A stretch of DNA of 64,000 bases, taken from positions 24,471,718-24,535,717 of the forward strand of contig NC_066516.1 in the NCBI RefSeq assembly GCF_024679095.1, read 5' to 3'. This DNA comes from Eriocheir sinensis. Lineage: Eukaryota; Arthropoda; Malacostraca; Decapoda; Varunidae. Each line of letters begins with the position of its first letter. Within the stretch, counting starts at the first letter, position 1. The notes under the pieces are model-generated. The model ran no database searches, had not been told where the DNA came from, and worked only from the letters and a program-made list of their open reading frames with translations. This document shows, one piece after another, positions 1 to 14,186 of the stretch. The position numbers and the translations under genes are program-made.

Positions 1-906
1 CTCTCGTGACCCCAAGGCCAGACAGAAGCTTCCCACAGGCCGTGGGCGGCCTTGCAAATGTCACACGCATGCTGCCTCTGGCGCTCCGACGTGGGTTGTT
101 GTGTCTGGCCCAGAGTGCTTGTCTGATCCTGCAGGTGCAGGCTTGTGCGTGTGGAAGAGGGTGCATTAGGTATCCGCGTGTGCATATAATTCACTCGAGG
201 CCATGCGTGCGCATCAAGGTCAGTAGATCTTGGTTCATATTATGCTGCTCGTGTCCACAGACGCGTACATGCAGGCATTTATAACCGGCCCGGCCCGCGG
301 CCACGGCAAGGCGCCGTGCAGCGAGCCGCCACGTCGCCGCTGGAGGCCTCGTCCTCGCCAGGAGCCTCGAAGTCTCGCCGGATCACCTGCTGTCCTGGCT
401 GGGGAGCAAGATTGGTGGAGGGCTGTGAACCGTGCTGTAGCCGTGTGTGTATGTGTGTATGTGTGTGTGTAAACTATATTTAAGTTAAATGGCAACTTTT
501 CATTATTGTACCGTTTTCTTTACCTCTCCACATCGCCATTCACTACCACACCACCATCACTAAAACCTAAGCCTTCGATAACGTCAGCCTCTTCATTGGT
601 CTGCTGAGGCCGTCATGACTACACACTCACAAGGACGAGGGTTTCTGCATGACACTGGACACCCCTTTTGAGTCGGCCTCCCCCCCCCCCCCCCTTACAC
701 ACACACACACACACACACACCCTCCCCGCCCAAACATGGATCGAACCTTATAAAACCTTGCCGGACGTTCCTCGTAAGTCTGCTTTGGCTGGACAACGCA
801 TTCTACTCATCTGCTCGTCCATTGCTGCGCCGCCTAATCGGTCGTTGTCCTTCGCTAATACTGATCGAGCCTGAAAATGCAACGTCAACCCAGTCCTGCT
901 TCCCGC

Positions 907-908
<2 letters not shown>
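1..908. other. Non-coding stretch, no gene recognised
   Basis: No reading frame here has domain-like content. It holds an imperfect TG tract at about 443-469, a C15 run at 680-694 followed by a CA tract at 697-720, and moderately GC-rich sequence at 270-430. The open frames that cross it are short and driven by the repeats. Confidence 0.6.

Positions 909-966
<58 letters not shown>
909..966. repeat. (GA)n microsatellite
   Basis: An uninterrupted GA dinucleotide tract of about 58 bp. Confidence 0.97.
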
Positions 967-971
<5 letters not shown>

Positions 972-1122
972 ATAGCCACCCCTCTCACACAACGCAGCTT
1001 TACAGGCTTTACCAGTGTATTTTTCTGCTCTCCTTTGGTTTATATGCTTGAATTTTTATGGCTGGTTTACTCTTTGCTTCGTTTCTATTCGACTTTATGG
1101 TTAGTGTACCCTGATGGCTTTC

Positions 1123-1132
1123 ATGTGTGTGT

Positions 1133-1172
<40 letters not shown>
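1123..1172. repeat. (TG)n microsatellite
   Basis: TG tract of about 50 bp with one TC interruption near 1137. Confidence 0.96.
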
Positions 1173-1174
<2 letters not shown>

Positions 1175-1622
1175 ACAGAAGTGGTAGTTTCTTTCACCGT
1201 CACCTCTGTAAGTCGGATAAGCTCTCAGGTCAGGGATTCAGTGGTCGCCATGAAAGTTCGTTATCACCTCTTCCAAATGTTACCTTTTTATTAGTGTTCC
1301 ATATTTGTTTCTCGACCCCCCCAGACAGACAGCCGGCGCAGGGAAAAAAAAAAAAACCACTCCCTGTCTAACACTCGCTCTTCTCTCCATGGATCCCTTC
1401 CCTCCTCACCCTGAAAGCCTCCTGCCATTTCTATACGTATTTCCACACTTTCAGGGAATAAAGTTACGTTATCTAATTAACCTCCTACGGACTGGTAACT
1501 CAACGGCTGTGCTATATGAATCACTTGACCTTGTGCTTGATGTGCCGGCCGGTGAACTTTTGATTTTTGTTCATGTTTATGCTCTGAAGGTGTTGAGTGA
1601 AAATATATTACGTTTATTGCGG

Positions 1623-1624
<2 letters not shown>

Positions 1625-1682
<58 letters not shown>
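1625..1682. repeat. (GA)n microsatellite
   Basis: Pure GA tract of about 58 bp. The 450 bp between this and the previous tract hold only an A12 run near 1342 and nothing gene-like. Confidence 0.97.
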
Positions 1683-3357
<1,675 letters not shown>

Positions 3358-3439
3358 GTTGACGTGAACTAAAGTGGCGTTCCAAATGGAGACAAGTTTT
3401 TTCAGTTTCCTGCGTCCCGTGGTGTCAACTGTGCCGTTA

Positions 3440-3546
3440 TGTGTGTATGTATGTATGTATGTATGTATGTATGTATGAATGTATGGTTTTCTGTATTTTG
3501 GAGAGCTATTTCGTTTACCAGTCTATCGGAATATATGCATATCTAT

Positions 3547-3587
<41 letters not shown>

Positions 3588-3599
3588 CACCACCCACAT
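3440..3599. repeat. (ATGT)n and (CA)n microsatellites
   Basis: An ATGT tetranucleotide tract lies at about 3440-3476 and a CA tract at about 3549-3599. They are separated by 70 bp of unique sequence. Confidence 0.93.
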
Positions 3600-4020
3600 A
3601 GCCACCGTGAAAAAGAACGTCTCTTGAAATATATATACACACACACGCCCCCTCATTACCACCTCGCATTCAAGAGCCAACCAGACTAATGGGAGCAATC
3701 TCAGTCCACTTTTCCTCCTTATTTTACTGAGAGGTCTGGTCATACTTATTCTCTCATTTTTTTTATTTCTTTTTCCTCGTGAACTGAAAACTCACGGGAG
3801 GGAAGGAGGAAAAGGAAAGGGGAAGGTAATGCAGGTGAGGGGGGATGGCGCGTGGTGGTGGGGCGTACCTTTAATTAACGACTCAGGTGAAACGGATGAG
3901 AGCCAAGGGAAGAGAGGAAGGGAAAGGTAAGCGGTGGGGTTGTGAGGGAAGGCACGAAAGTAGTAGTAGAGGTTGTAGCAATGTAGTGAAGGTTTGGCAA
4001 GTTCGTGAAGCATTAACAAG

Positions 4021-4022
<2 letters not shown>

Positions 4023-4102
<80 letters not shown>
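4023..4102. repeat. (GT)n microsatellite
   Basis: Pure GT tract of about 80 bp. The preceding 3600-4022 segment is unique sequence with no recognised gene. Confidence 0.97.
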
Positions 4103-4103
<1 letters not shown>

Positions 4104-4238
4104 GGGTGAAGTTTGCAAACATTCACCCCTTCCTGCCATGTGTGTTCTTCCCCTACATGTGTTTTTCTTATACCTGTGTGCTGTTTCCTCAAGCCTTTCC
4201 TTAATTACCTCCCTCTTTCTCCTCCTCTCGACCCTTCC

Positions 4239-4240
<2 letters not shown>

Positions 4241-4324
<84 letters not shown>
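4241..4324. repeat. (CA)n microsatellite
   Basis: Pure CA tract of 84 bp. A GGA trinucleotide tract follows at about 4434-4467. Confidence 0.97.
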
Positions 4325-4326
<2 letters not shown>

Positions 4327-4537
4327 TCACGCTCACGCACGGTAAAAATGATAACCCTCTCGACCACCAGTCACGGGAAAAAATGGGTCCCTAACTTTTT
4401 CCGATCGCCTGACATGGCCACCTGTCACTGGGGAGGAGGAGGAGGAGGAGGAGGAGGTGGAGGAGGAATTAGAGAAAGAATTATTTCACGTTAAAATCAT
4501 CGGTTCTGTTAGTGGTTCATGTGGCTGATATCCTCAT

Positions 4538-4540
<3 letters not shown>

Positions 4541-4610
<70 letters not shown>
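4541..4610. repeat. (CA)n microsatellite
   Basis: Pure CA tract of 70 bp. Confidence 0.97.
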
Positions 4611-4611
<1 letters not shown>

Positions 4612-4649
4612 TTTTAACACTCCGGTAACAACAAGACACAAGAGGCAAA

Positions 4650-5205
4650 CTCGAAATTTTATCTTAAGAGGGAATACAAACTCGCCCCCAAACCCACGCT
4701 GTTCTCTCCTCAAACCCAAGAAAGAATGAAAGATCTTTAAGACAAACTCGATCCTGGACCTCAGCCAACATCGTTCTGTCCTCAACTAGGAAAGAAAATG
4801 AAACTAAATATGATGACAGAAACCTTTAAACTCGCATCTTTCTCACGCCGCTCTGTCCTCTAACTCAGAAAGACGGTGACGCTTGGAATGATCAATGCTC
4901 ATAAAAAGACTGATATTAATGAAGCAAAGTAGAGGTAAAGAGTGATTGCTTTAGAGGAATATAAAGGTCGTCCTCTCCTCCAATACAGTAAGACTTTAAC
5001 AATGCTTGGAATGCTACTCGAAGTCCATAAAAAAAAATCTGTGTTCTGTGGAAAAGGACGCAAAAAGATATTGTTGTTTTTAGAGGGAAGTGAAATTCGT
5101 GTCCTGTCCTCTCCTCTGCTTCAGGGAGACGCGGACGCCGCCTGGAATACTGCAAAAGTCAAGGAAAAGATTAATGTGTTTGAGGGAAAATGTCGGATGT
5201 GTCGC
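4650..5205. repeat. Diverged tandem array, unit about 120-140 bp
   Basis: Similar landmarks recur in the same order. They are TTAGAGG followed by AAACTCG-like sequence (near 4664, 4950 and 5080), a CTCTCCTC or CTGTCCTC block, and a GCTTGGAATG-like block (4881, 5004 and 5141). The spacings of about 120-140 bp suggest four or five heavily diverged units. Frames across it are not convincing as coding. It is flanked by CA and GT microsatellites. Confidence 0.6.
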
Positions 5206-5216
5206 AGAGGCAAGAC

Positions 5217-5219
<3 letters not shown>

Positions 5220-5283
<64 letters not shown>
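5220..5283. repeat. (GT)n microsatellite
   Basis: Pure GT tract of about 64 bp, immediately after the diverged tandem array. Confidence 0.97.
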
Positions 5284-5286
<3 letters not shown>

Positions 5287-5420
5287 CCTCCCGCGGGAAA
5301 TCATGAGTCTCCCGTCCCTCATGCAGGAGGTTGTGACATGGAGCAAGGCGGATGCATTGTGTGCAGAAGGCAAAAAGAAAGAAACCTGAGGATGCATACA
5401 GAAGGAAGCGAAGAAGAGTA

Positions 5421-5779
<359 letters not shown>

Positions 5780-5835
5780 GTCAGGGGAGATGAAAGAAAA
5801 AGACGAACAAAACCGATAATAAGAAAATATTGTAG

Positions 5836-5879
<44 letters not shown>
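5836..5879. repeat. (CA)n microsatellite
   Basis: CA tract of 44 bp. Confidence 0.96.
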
Positions 5880-5882
<3 letters not shown>

Positions 5883-6059
5883 GACGCACACGCCCCACAT
5901 TGTTTCACGCACACGGAAGCACAAAATGTTTCTGGCGGGCGAGCTCCGTAAGTGGGATGTAAATGTTCGCCGTATAAAAAAAACTCATTACGCTAAGGGT
6001 CTGCTGCCAAACGCTTCATTCCACCTCCATAATTAAACGATCCGGTGCAGCGTTACTTC

Positions 6060-6322
6060 ATGCCTTGGCTTTCACTTCAACCTCTTCACCTTTACCTCAT
6101 ATCTACTACATACTTATTTACTGCATATGTTATCTTCCTACTTATAAATGCCTTGGCTTTCACTTCAACTTGTCCTCATTTCTACCTCATATCTACTACA
6201 TACTTATTTACCGCATATGTTATCTTCCTACTTATGCCTTGGCTTTCACTTCAACTTGTCCTCATTTCTACTTCATATCTACTACATAATTATTTACTGC
6301 ATATGTTATCTTCATTTTTATT
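6060..6322. repeat. Minisatellite, three units of about 87 bp
   Basis: The block starting ATGCCTTGGCTTTCACTTCA recurs at about 6060, 6148 and 6234, and the rest of each unit is nearly identical. The periods of 88 and 86 bp give similar frames in each unit, so the short open frames here are by-products of the repeat. Confidence 0.92.
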
Positions 6323-6837
6323 TTACTAACTTTTCTTCGGCTTGTCGACTAAGATTTTCGCCTTAAACATAAACTCTCCTTGGCCGACTTTATTTAATCT
6401 ATTTGTTATTACACCTGCAGAGCCCTAATGTCCTTCAATCCTCCTCCTCCTCCTGCAGCTTCCATCCTCCTCTATCGTCTTCTCTTCTTTAATGATTTCT
6501 TTTTGGATGTGATTTCCTCTCGTTGCTTCCTGTCCAGAGATTTATGGCTTCTTCATAGGATTGTTTTTTTCACAGGTTGTTTTAATTTCTCCTCTCACGT
6601 TATCTTTACTTTCTACCGTATTTACCTTGCACGTCATTCAGCTTCTGCATGTCTGTCAGTGTGCGTGGTTCCCTTGTGTCAGTGGCGTCTCTGGGTCTGC
6701 TGGTGGAGGGCCGGCGCCGCTGCCCTGACGCCTTGTGCTCGCTGGTGCTGGTGGAGGTGGTGGTTGGGGTGCGGGGAGGCTCGTATTGAACGCTATGAAT
6801 GTTCTCTCGATACCTACTGGAGGATAATAGCTTCTTG

Positions 6838-6839
<2 letters not shown>
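6323..6839. other. Unique sequence, no gene recognised
   Basis: T/C-rich up to about 6620, then GC-rich to 6790. Open frames are Phe/Ser-rich and carry no recognisable motif. A TG microsatellite of 46 bp follows at 6840-6885. Confidence 0.5.
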
Positions 6840-6885
<46 letters not shown>

Positions 6886-7054
6886 TTATGCTTTACTTCT
6901 ACGCTTCTGTTGATTGGAAAAAAATGAAGACAGATGAAGGGAGAAGAGAGGGAAGGAGGGAGAGAAGAGAGGAAGGAAGGAAGAGACAGAGGAATGAAGG
7001 CCGGGAGGGATCTGTTTGCATCATTACGTGACAAAAACACCCTTTGATCTCCTT

Positions 7055-7400
7055 GTCACCTTTCTCCTTCTCCTCCTCCTCCTCCCCCTCCTCCCATTGC
7101 TACGTTTGCCATCCCTCCTCTCTCTCCTTCCCTCTGTCCTTCCCTCACTTCTCTCTTCTTCCCTTCCTTCTTTTTGTCATCTCTTCTCTCCCTCCCTCTG
7201 TCCTTTCTTCACTTCTCCCTTCTTCCCTTCCCTCCTCTCTCTTCTTCCCTCCTCTTGTACTCTCTTTTCTCTCCCTCCTTCTGTCCTTTTCTTCCTTCTT
7301 CCCTTCCTTCCCTTGTCATCTCTTCTCTCTCTCTCCCCCCTCTGTCCTTTCCTCACTTTTCCCTTTCCTTCCTTCCTTCCCTCCCTTCCTCTCTCCACGA
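7055..7400. repeat. Degenerate polypyrimidine repeat field
   Basis: About 345 bp is almost entirely C and T on this strand, built from irregular CCTTCCCT-like units. It yields long Ser/Pro/Leu-rich frames on + and Glu/Arg/Gly-rich frames on -. Neither has protein-like complexity. Confidence 0.85.
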
Positions 7401-7620
7401 TGATTAAGACATGGCAAAGGAAAAAGTATGGGCAGGCAAGATTGATGAGAGAGTCGTGTGTGCCGTGATGTGAAGCACTGAAACGAGACGACGAAGCAAC
7501 GGATGTGTGGGTGGTTGATTCGTTACCCAGTTCTGCTTCACTGTCTCGCCTACTGAAACAACTTGCCTTGAATTAATTATAGAACTGATTGTGTGTGTAT
7601 TGTTGCTTCGTGATGAGGTG

Positions 7621-7623
<3 letters not shown>

Positions 7624-7663
<40 letters not shown>

Positions 7664-7723
7664 GATCTGGCAAGGCTTAAGAGTTCTGGGATACCATACT
7701 GCACTTTTATCTTCATCTTATCG

Positions 7724-7800
<77 letters not shown>
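7624..7800. repeat. Opposed (CT)n and (GA)n microsatellites
   Basis: A CT tract (about 7624-7661) and a GA tract (about 7729-7800) lie 67 bp apart. They are complementary, so one strand could fold into a hairpin with a 67-nt loop. Confidence 0.93.
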
Positions 7801-7803
<3 letters not shown>

Positions 7804-8782
7804 GATGTTACTGCTGAGTGGCGCCACCTGACACCTGTTTGTTTTCAATCAGTCAGGCAGCTGAAGGCGTTGTTGTGTCTGTGTATGGCTGTTATTGTTT
7901 TAGGTCGGTGGATAGTTTGTTTGCATGCTATTATTTACTCTTCCTCGTTCATGGCAGTTGGAATAGTGCGACAAAGAAGGAAAATCATGTATGTAAGTTG
8001 TCACCTGCCTAATTGTTTGGTCCAACGGGTTTATGGGAATGTCGATTGGAAAAGGTAATTCTGTTTGAGCTTCGTCACGCACAGGATCGACCGGTAGACG
8101 TAGGGCCAGTCTTACAGTCCAATACAGGAAGTTCGTAAGCTCCCTAACCAAACACTAAATACGACGAAATTCCTTGTAGTTCTAGTGTCTGGCGTTGATA
8201 TAAAAAGGAGGAGGGAATTTTCGATAACCACACAGGAAATGTCTTTATTAGCATCTGGTTTTGAATAGAAATAACGGATCATTGTGGAGAAGACAGTTTG
8301 GTTGGGGCGCTTACAATGACCCTGCGTTGGACTGGTGAACTGGCCCGTAATCATGAGTTATCTGCCCTGCTTATTGACCCATCGACCGACCACCGCGCCG
8401 GCCACTACTTCATTGCAAACTCTTACCTGATAAACACCTTCACTTTTGCATTAGATTATTCTTTACCTCTTATTGCAAACTTGTATCTGATTACCCTTTT
8501 TTTATTTTACCTCCTATTGCAAACTTGTACCTGGCAAACACCTTTCTCTATACCTTTGCTTTATTATCATCATAGTACGTGACATCACATGGGAAGGCCT
8601 TATCATACGTAGAACTGATGGCAGGTTCAACTAAAGTAACAGCGTGGCAACCCAGGAACTGTGGTGGTGGTGGTGGTGGCAGTGGTAGAGTACAGTTGAA
8701 ACATTCCATCATTGGACTGATCACATACTTAAGCTTGTCAGTTTCACGGCATCTCAAACTCCCAGCCTCTTCAGATAATATT
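7801..8782. other. Unique sequence, no gene recognised
   Basis: Mixed-composition sequence. A short diverged repeat of TTATTGCAAACTTGTATCTG-type blocks appears near 8410-8530. No domain-bearing frame or paired splice sites are seen. Confidence 0.5.
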
Positions 8783-9510
8783 CTCTAATGCATTCTTTAC
8801 CTCTCATCCTTCTTCCTTGTATTCCTTCTGTCTCGGGTCCGTCCTAACTACAGTCACCAGTAACTTCACACAACTAAAACTCTTCTTAAATTCTAGCTGT
8901 TCCCTCCTAGCCTTTTCTGATCTTATTCTCTAATGCATTCTTTACCTCTCATCCTTCTTCCTTGTATTCCTTCTGTCTCGGGTCCGTCCTAACTACAGTC
9001 ACCAGTAACTTCACACAACTAAAACTCTTCTTAAATTCTAGCTGTTCCCTCCTTGCCTTTTCTGATCTTATTCTCTAAAGTCTAATGCATTCTTTACCAT
9101 GTCTCTTTTTTCCTTCTATTCCTTCTGTCTCGGGTCCGTCCTAACTACATTCACCAGTAAATTCACACAACTAAAACTCTTCTTAAATTCTGATCTCATG
9201 CTCTAATATATACATTCTTTACCATGCCTCCTTTTTCCTTCCATTCCTTCGTCTCGGGTCCTTCCAAACTACGTACAATCATGTAACCACACAACTTTCA
9301 AACTGCTACTACGTTTTAGCCTTTCCCTCCCTGCCTCTTAAGATGATATTCACTAATGCATTCTTTACTACGCCACCTTTATTCTATTCCTTCTGTCTCG
9401 GGTCCGTCCTAACTAGAGTCATCAGTAACTTCACCCAATCAAACTCTTCTTACATGCAAGCTTTTCACCTTTAATCCATTCCTAATTGCATTACACCATC
9501 TTTCTCTCCT
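8783..9510. repeat. Tandem array of five units, about 120-150 bp each
   Basis: The block TAATGCATTCTTTACC followed by CTGTCTCGGGTCCGTCCTAA recurs with starts near 8787, 8931, 9083, 9203 and 9355. The first two units are almost identical over 144 bp, and later units have deletions and substitutions. No conserved frame runs through the units, so this is a local satellite-like expansion. Confidence 0.92.
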
Positions 9511-10694
9511 CTCTCAGATCTCGGGTCATATGTATTTTTTTTTACAGCAAGGGCAAAAAAGACAAAAAATAACAAAATAGCCCGTTATACTCTGCTCCGG
9601 CAAAAAGAAAAAAACAAAACAAAACGAGAGGTCAGAAGTGAAGTCAATTTCGGGTGGTATACGTGATGAACCGTACTAAGCCATCCTCACTCCTGCCTCC
9701 AGTCCTCGCCTAAACCAGCCTCACTCTCGCCCCCAGCCCTCGCCTCCTTCGCAGCAACTCACCACCACCGTCATCGTGTTTTGGAAGCCTCCGATACACA
9801 AGCTCGCCCTTCCCCTAAGAGAAAAATTAACCCTTATTACCGTTGGCTTCCCTCCGTGGCGTAAGGGGAAACAGCCGGTGAGAGGGGGAGGAAAGCAATG
9901 ATGGAGGGGGAGAGATAGGGGCGGATAAGGGTAAGGGAGGGAAGTTATGGGACAGGACGGGGAGGAAGCAATGAGGGAGGAGGGGAGGGATGCGTGAGGG
10001 AGTCATGAGGTAAATACAAGGGAGGAGAGGCAAAGGCAGTGATAGGGACTGAGAAAACAGAGGAAAGCGTGAAAACAAATATGTTGAACTTGTTAGGGTG
10101 AATCAGTGAAGCAGAAGAAAAAGAAGGGAGCGTGTATGCATTCATTTACATGTGAATAAATCTAAACTGCGAGATGAAGGGGAGTGCAAGGGAAAGGGGA
10201 GGGAGGCGAACAAAGGCTACAGGTCAGTGACAAGACAGAAACAGTGAAATAATTATAAAAGGGAAAGCGTACGAGGGTGATGGAACTAACGCAGGAGCTA
10301 GGGAGGAAGGGAACGCGGAAGGAAGGAAATGGAGAGGGTGGGCGGCAGGAAAGAAAATAGGGAGCGAGGGACGGATGGAGGGAAAGAAGCAGAGGGAGAA
10401 GGGCGAGGGGAGAGAGGTGAGCCGCGGCAGCCACGCCACGCCCTGCACGCTTCCTGGAGGCGCAGAGGCACCTTCCTTCGCGGTGTCAAGGGGCCTCTGG
10501 AGGGGTGATGGGTGCTCGCCGGCCTGACGCAACCCTACTAGTAGATCGTCACAACGTTGCTGCTGCTGCTGACGCTATAGTGACGTGCAGCAAAAGATTG
10601 TGACGTGAATCCCATAAACTTTATTATTTCGGTGAATTAAGGCGCGGAATCGAGTAGCTTGGTGGTCATGCCGAGTTGCTAACTGGAATCGTAG

Positions 10695-10742
<48 letters not shown>

Positions 10743-10990
10743 GTATAAAGTGTACACGTGTGTGCGTGGGCGTGTTTCCGTGGTCATGTGCGTGAGGACG
10801 TGAAATCCTGTGAGTATTGTTAACAGTTGCCAAGTAACATCACTTGCTCATCTTGCGGGTTCCTTCCTGAGCGGCCGTCAGTGTTACATTTTTACTACTA
10901 ATTCTTCACCGGGAAATAGGGAAGAATAGCATTTTAACATTCATAAATTTGTGCGAGTTCACAATAAAAGCAATAAAAATATAAGCAGAA
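9511..10990. other. Unique to purine-rich sequence, no gene recognised
   Basis: Purine-rich on + at 9860-10420, producing Ser/Pro/Leu frames on the minus strand. A short GT/GA microsatellite lies at 10697-10740. No exon with convincing splice signals is seen. Confidence 0.5.
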
Positions 10991-11841
10991 ATTCTAGAAC
11001 GGTGGCATCCGAAGCATGAGCTCAGTCAGTCCTTGTTTACTGTCCCGCGAGGCGCGAGCCCCGAGGCAGTGTGCGGCAGCCTCGGCGCAGGGGAGTGACG
11101 TGGGTGCCTGCTCTGAGGGGACGCACCGCCGCGGGGCACAGGACCAACCGGTTTGCCGCAGAGTGAATGCCTCGTTGGGGGTGTGGTCTTGGCAAGGAAG
11201 TGACTTGATCATGTTTGTGTGAAAAGTTATTCCATTTCCCGAACCATTTTCTTTGTGTGATGTAACGTGTAAGCTTTTGTATTGAGTGTAGTGATGTTGG
11301 TGCTTGATGCAGTGTGGCGGCTCACGTTCCTGCCCCTTGTGCCGGGGTGCTGAGGCGGTGCTACTGACTCGCCAGGCGGGAAGACGCATCGCTTGCACAC
11401 AGTGTTAACGACGAAGTGGTGGTCTGATTGGACCGCCGGCGGAAGGACCAGGTATACGTGGACCATGTGGAGCCGCGAGTCCCGCGGCAGTCAGTAGTCA
11501 CGCCGGAAGCTGCGTTAATTAGTGTGGTGGCGTGCGGGGCGATCCATGAGTCGCGTTGACCAGCCGCTGTGGCTGACGCCTCCTGGTGACAGCGGCCTCA
11601 CTCCAGGCAATGATTGATTATTGGGAAGATGACTAATTTCGTGGTGATGGAGTTTTGGCCGTCAGTATTGGGACTATGGATAATGTTGGATAAATAAAAA
11701 GAAAATGGATATTCGACAGTTAAGGCGGTTACAATCGGATTAATAATTATATAATCACATCTGACAAGTAGTGACGCTCGTCGTGCTGGTGCTTGTGATA
11801 CATCAGTGAAATTTCCGCGTGTGGACAGTGTGCGTGTCGCC
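10991..11841 (+). promoter_or_regulatory. GC-rich leader / possible promoter region of exon 1A
   Basis: The 850 bp upstream of exon 1A are richer in CG dinucleotides than their surroundings, mainly at 11045-11600. Two overlapping copies of the arthropod initiator-type TCAGT occur near 11025-11033. This fits a promoter plus 5' untranslated leader. No TATA box or other diagnostic core element was found, so the start site is a guess. Confidence 0.3.
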
Positions 11842-11978
11842 ATGTACGGGCGCCACCAGATGCACGAGGAGCCGGTGTCCTGCGGCTGCGGGTTGGTCCG
11901 CAGCCCCGCGCGGCACAGGCGAGGCAACCAACCAGAGCCCGTCTCGAGGCTCTACTTCGACTACATCCGCGTGCCCAG
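11842..11978 (+). CDS. Candidate first coding exon 1A (partial CDS, product unknown)
   Basis: The exon opens with an ATG in a good context (gtcgccATG) and encodes 45 codons plus two bases. It ends at a near-consensus donor, CCCAG/GTGAGTGCC. The codons end overwhelmingly in G or C, most strikingly in the final block reading SRLYFDYIRVP, which looks coding rather than random. A short Cys-Gly-Cys-Gly stretch lies near residue 15, followed by a basic Arg/His-rich run. No signal peptide, membrane segment or known domain is visible. In-frame sequence stays open upstream to a stop at 11752-11754, so this could be an internal exon, but no good acceptor is seen there. The donor leaves phase 2 (AG plus one base), the same as exon 1B at 35934-35965, which is why the two are read as alternative starts of one transcript. 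The family is not recognised. Confidence 0.5.
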
Positions 11979-12618
11979 GTGAGTGCCATCCAGAATACTG
12001 TCTTGGGTCAGGCTCAGGGGGACGAGGGACCTCCTGTAGACGCTGACCATGGGCATTCTGTATTTTTTAAGCATTCTTTTACTGTTGTGCTGATTTTGTG
12101 TTATAATATCTACAAGATGGAGGATATTCTACTCATCTCTGCCATTCATTGTAGGTAATCTTTGCCCTGTCCTATCACTGATGGTTCCCCGTCGTCGTGG
12201 CATTCCCCTAACGGTTATCTCTCATCCCCTTCACCTGTGGCTCCCCTGCGTGCAGATATCGGGGCGAGTCTTTTATGTGACGCCACGCACTGAACGATGC
12301 CTAACACCTCAAAGGGAGTGGTCGCGTGTGACCCAATTACGGTAGCGGGGACGCGTTCGAAGGTGGCTGGGGAGTGGAGGACGAGAGGGGGAAGAGGGGA
12401 GAGGGAGGGGGGGACTGGCATAAAGAGGGCAGCCTGGAGGGTATTTTTGAGAAGAGGCTGCCGTCGAACGTATTTCTCTTTCAGCCGGTTGTAATTCCGA
12501 TGCAGCTACGCAGGGATGTTAAAAAAAAAAAGTCAGCGCTAAAGTTAGGAGTGTATCTGCCGTAGAGTTTTCAGAATGCGTGGCCCGGGGTTGGGGGGTT
12601 GGGGGGGCTTTTTGAGAC

Positions 12619-12684
<66 letters not shown>

Positions 12685-13036
12685 CCCACACGCTAGCTAC
12701 TTATAAGACACCCAGACTGAGAGGAAAGTGGTTAAGTTGAATCCCTGAGGAGAGGGAAAAAAAATGGGAGAAGAGAGGGAGGGCCATTGATTGATTCTTG
12801 TGACTGGCGGAGGATGACCAATGACACGGCTGGAGGAGGATGAAGGAAGCCAAGCAGAGAGGCGGAAAGCAGCACCGTCATGTTGCTGGTGGTGTCTTTA
12901 AGAGGGATGACGGATGCTTAAGGGAAAGGGAAGCAAAACGGGACTGCGTGGGAAGGAAACAGGGGGGGAGGGGGGAGAGGAAGGAAAAGGAGGAAGAGAG
13001 GAGAGAACGGCAAGGAGGAGGTGAATGCAGTGAAGA

Positions 13037-13077
<41 letters not shown>

Positions 13078-13702
13078 GGTTACGCAGCAGTTCAGCGACT
13101 ATAAGCGGTGATTTGCGGGGATGAGCGAGCGAGGAAAGCAGGAAGAGGTGTTGAGGGATGAGAGGCAATATTTTCCCCTTAATGGCGCGCCCGAGGGAGA
13201 GGAAATGGCAAGCCTTGTTTCGTAACCTCCGTGATGGGAAGCCGCCGCTGCAAGACAGGGGCATGATGCTATGTGTAATATATGTATCCGTAGATGTATT
13301 AAGCTTAGCGGTAATGTTTAGAAGATAGTATTTGTGCCAGATATTTTTTTTCACGAACACTCAGCAGGTATTTCTGTTGACCTTGATTTGATATGTCTAT
13401 GAATGTTTATTACGACATTGCGGTCAACCTATGTATTTAAGTTTTTATCTCACTGCCCTGCCGCGCGGTGAACAGTACGTGTGTTGTCTGATAACAAACG
13501 ACGCAGCGACGTAGTAATTCACAAGAAAATTAACTTTGCATATTAACGAAGCTGTGGAGAGAACAGGATTGCTCCCGCAGAAGCCCGAGAAAATGAGTTC
13601 GATTAATTTTATAATGAATGAGTAATTAGGAGGACAGATGAGTGGTGGGACGGACGGGACTGGTGGAGCTGAGGAAGACGCAAGGGGAGTGCCGTTCTTC
13701 TG
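11979..13702. other. Presumed intron, 5' part
   Basis: Follows the exon 1A donor. It holds a CA microsatellite at 12622-12681, another at about 13038-13072, G-rich patches near 12590 and purine-rich sequence at 12730-13030. No further exon is supported. Confidence 0.4.
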
Positions 13703-13926
13703 GCTGGTACTATAAGACACTCTCGCTTCTCACATCAACCATTTCTAAAGGTCAAAGAGGGGGTCAGTCGGGTTCCAATGAGTGTTTCTTCAGGTTCACG
13801 GTACAGAAGAAGACTCACACTACCACCAGGGTCATAAAACTACCCCTGGAAATGCCCACAACTCCTACGAAAGCCTTGTCAAATATGTGTTCTTGGGCGG
13901 CGATATGTCTTGTTATACGACCCTCT
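13703..13926 (+). mobile_element. Short inverted-repeat element (MITE-like), copy 1
   Basis: About 224 bp matches the better preserved copy at 21920-22146 along its length, including blocks such as AAGGTCAAAGAGGGGGTCAG and CACCAGGGTCATAAAACTAC. The ends are degraded versions of the terminal inverted repeat. There is no coding capacity. Confidence 0.82.
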
Positions 13927-13984
13927 CTGTATCCTCCTCCGTGTTGTATATTGTTCACCGTCTCATGTCCAAATTCTTTAACGC

Positions 13985-14186
13985 ATCAGGCTCCCTTAAC
14001 GGCTGTTTTTCAAGGTCACAGAGAAGATTCACCAGGTTCTCATGGGTGGTGTTCCCCGTTCAAGGTGTAGATGTATAAAGCTATCGCTGGAATCACAAAA
14101 CAGTCCATGGAATTCCCAGCAACTTCTACGAGAGACCTTTCCAACAGGCGTGCTGAGGTGCCGATACGATTAAGAATAACGGCTTC
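13985..14186 (+). mobile_element. Short inverted-repeat element, degraded copy 1b
   Basis: Starts about 60 bp after copy 1. It aligns to the same family from an AAGGTCA-like block near 14013 through a GGAATTCCCAGCAACTTCTA-like block to a CGATACGATTAAGAATAACG-like 3' end. Much more diverged than the others, so it was probably an older neighbouring insertion. Confidence 0.55.
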
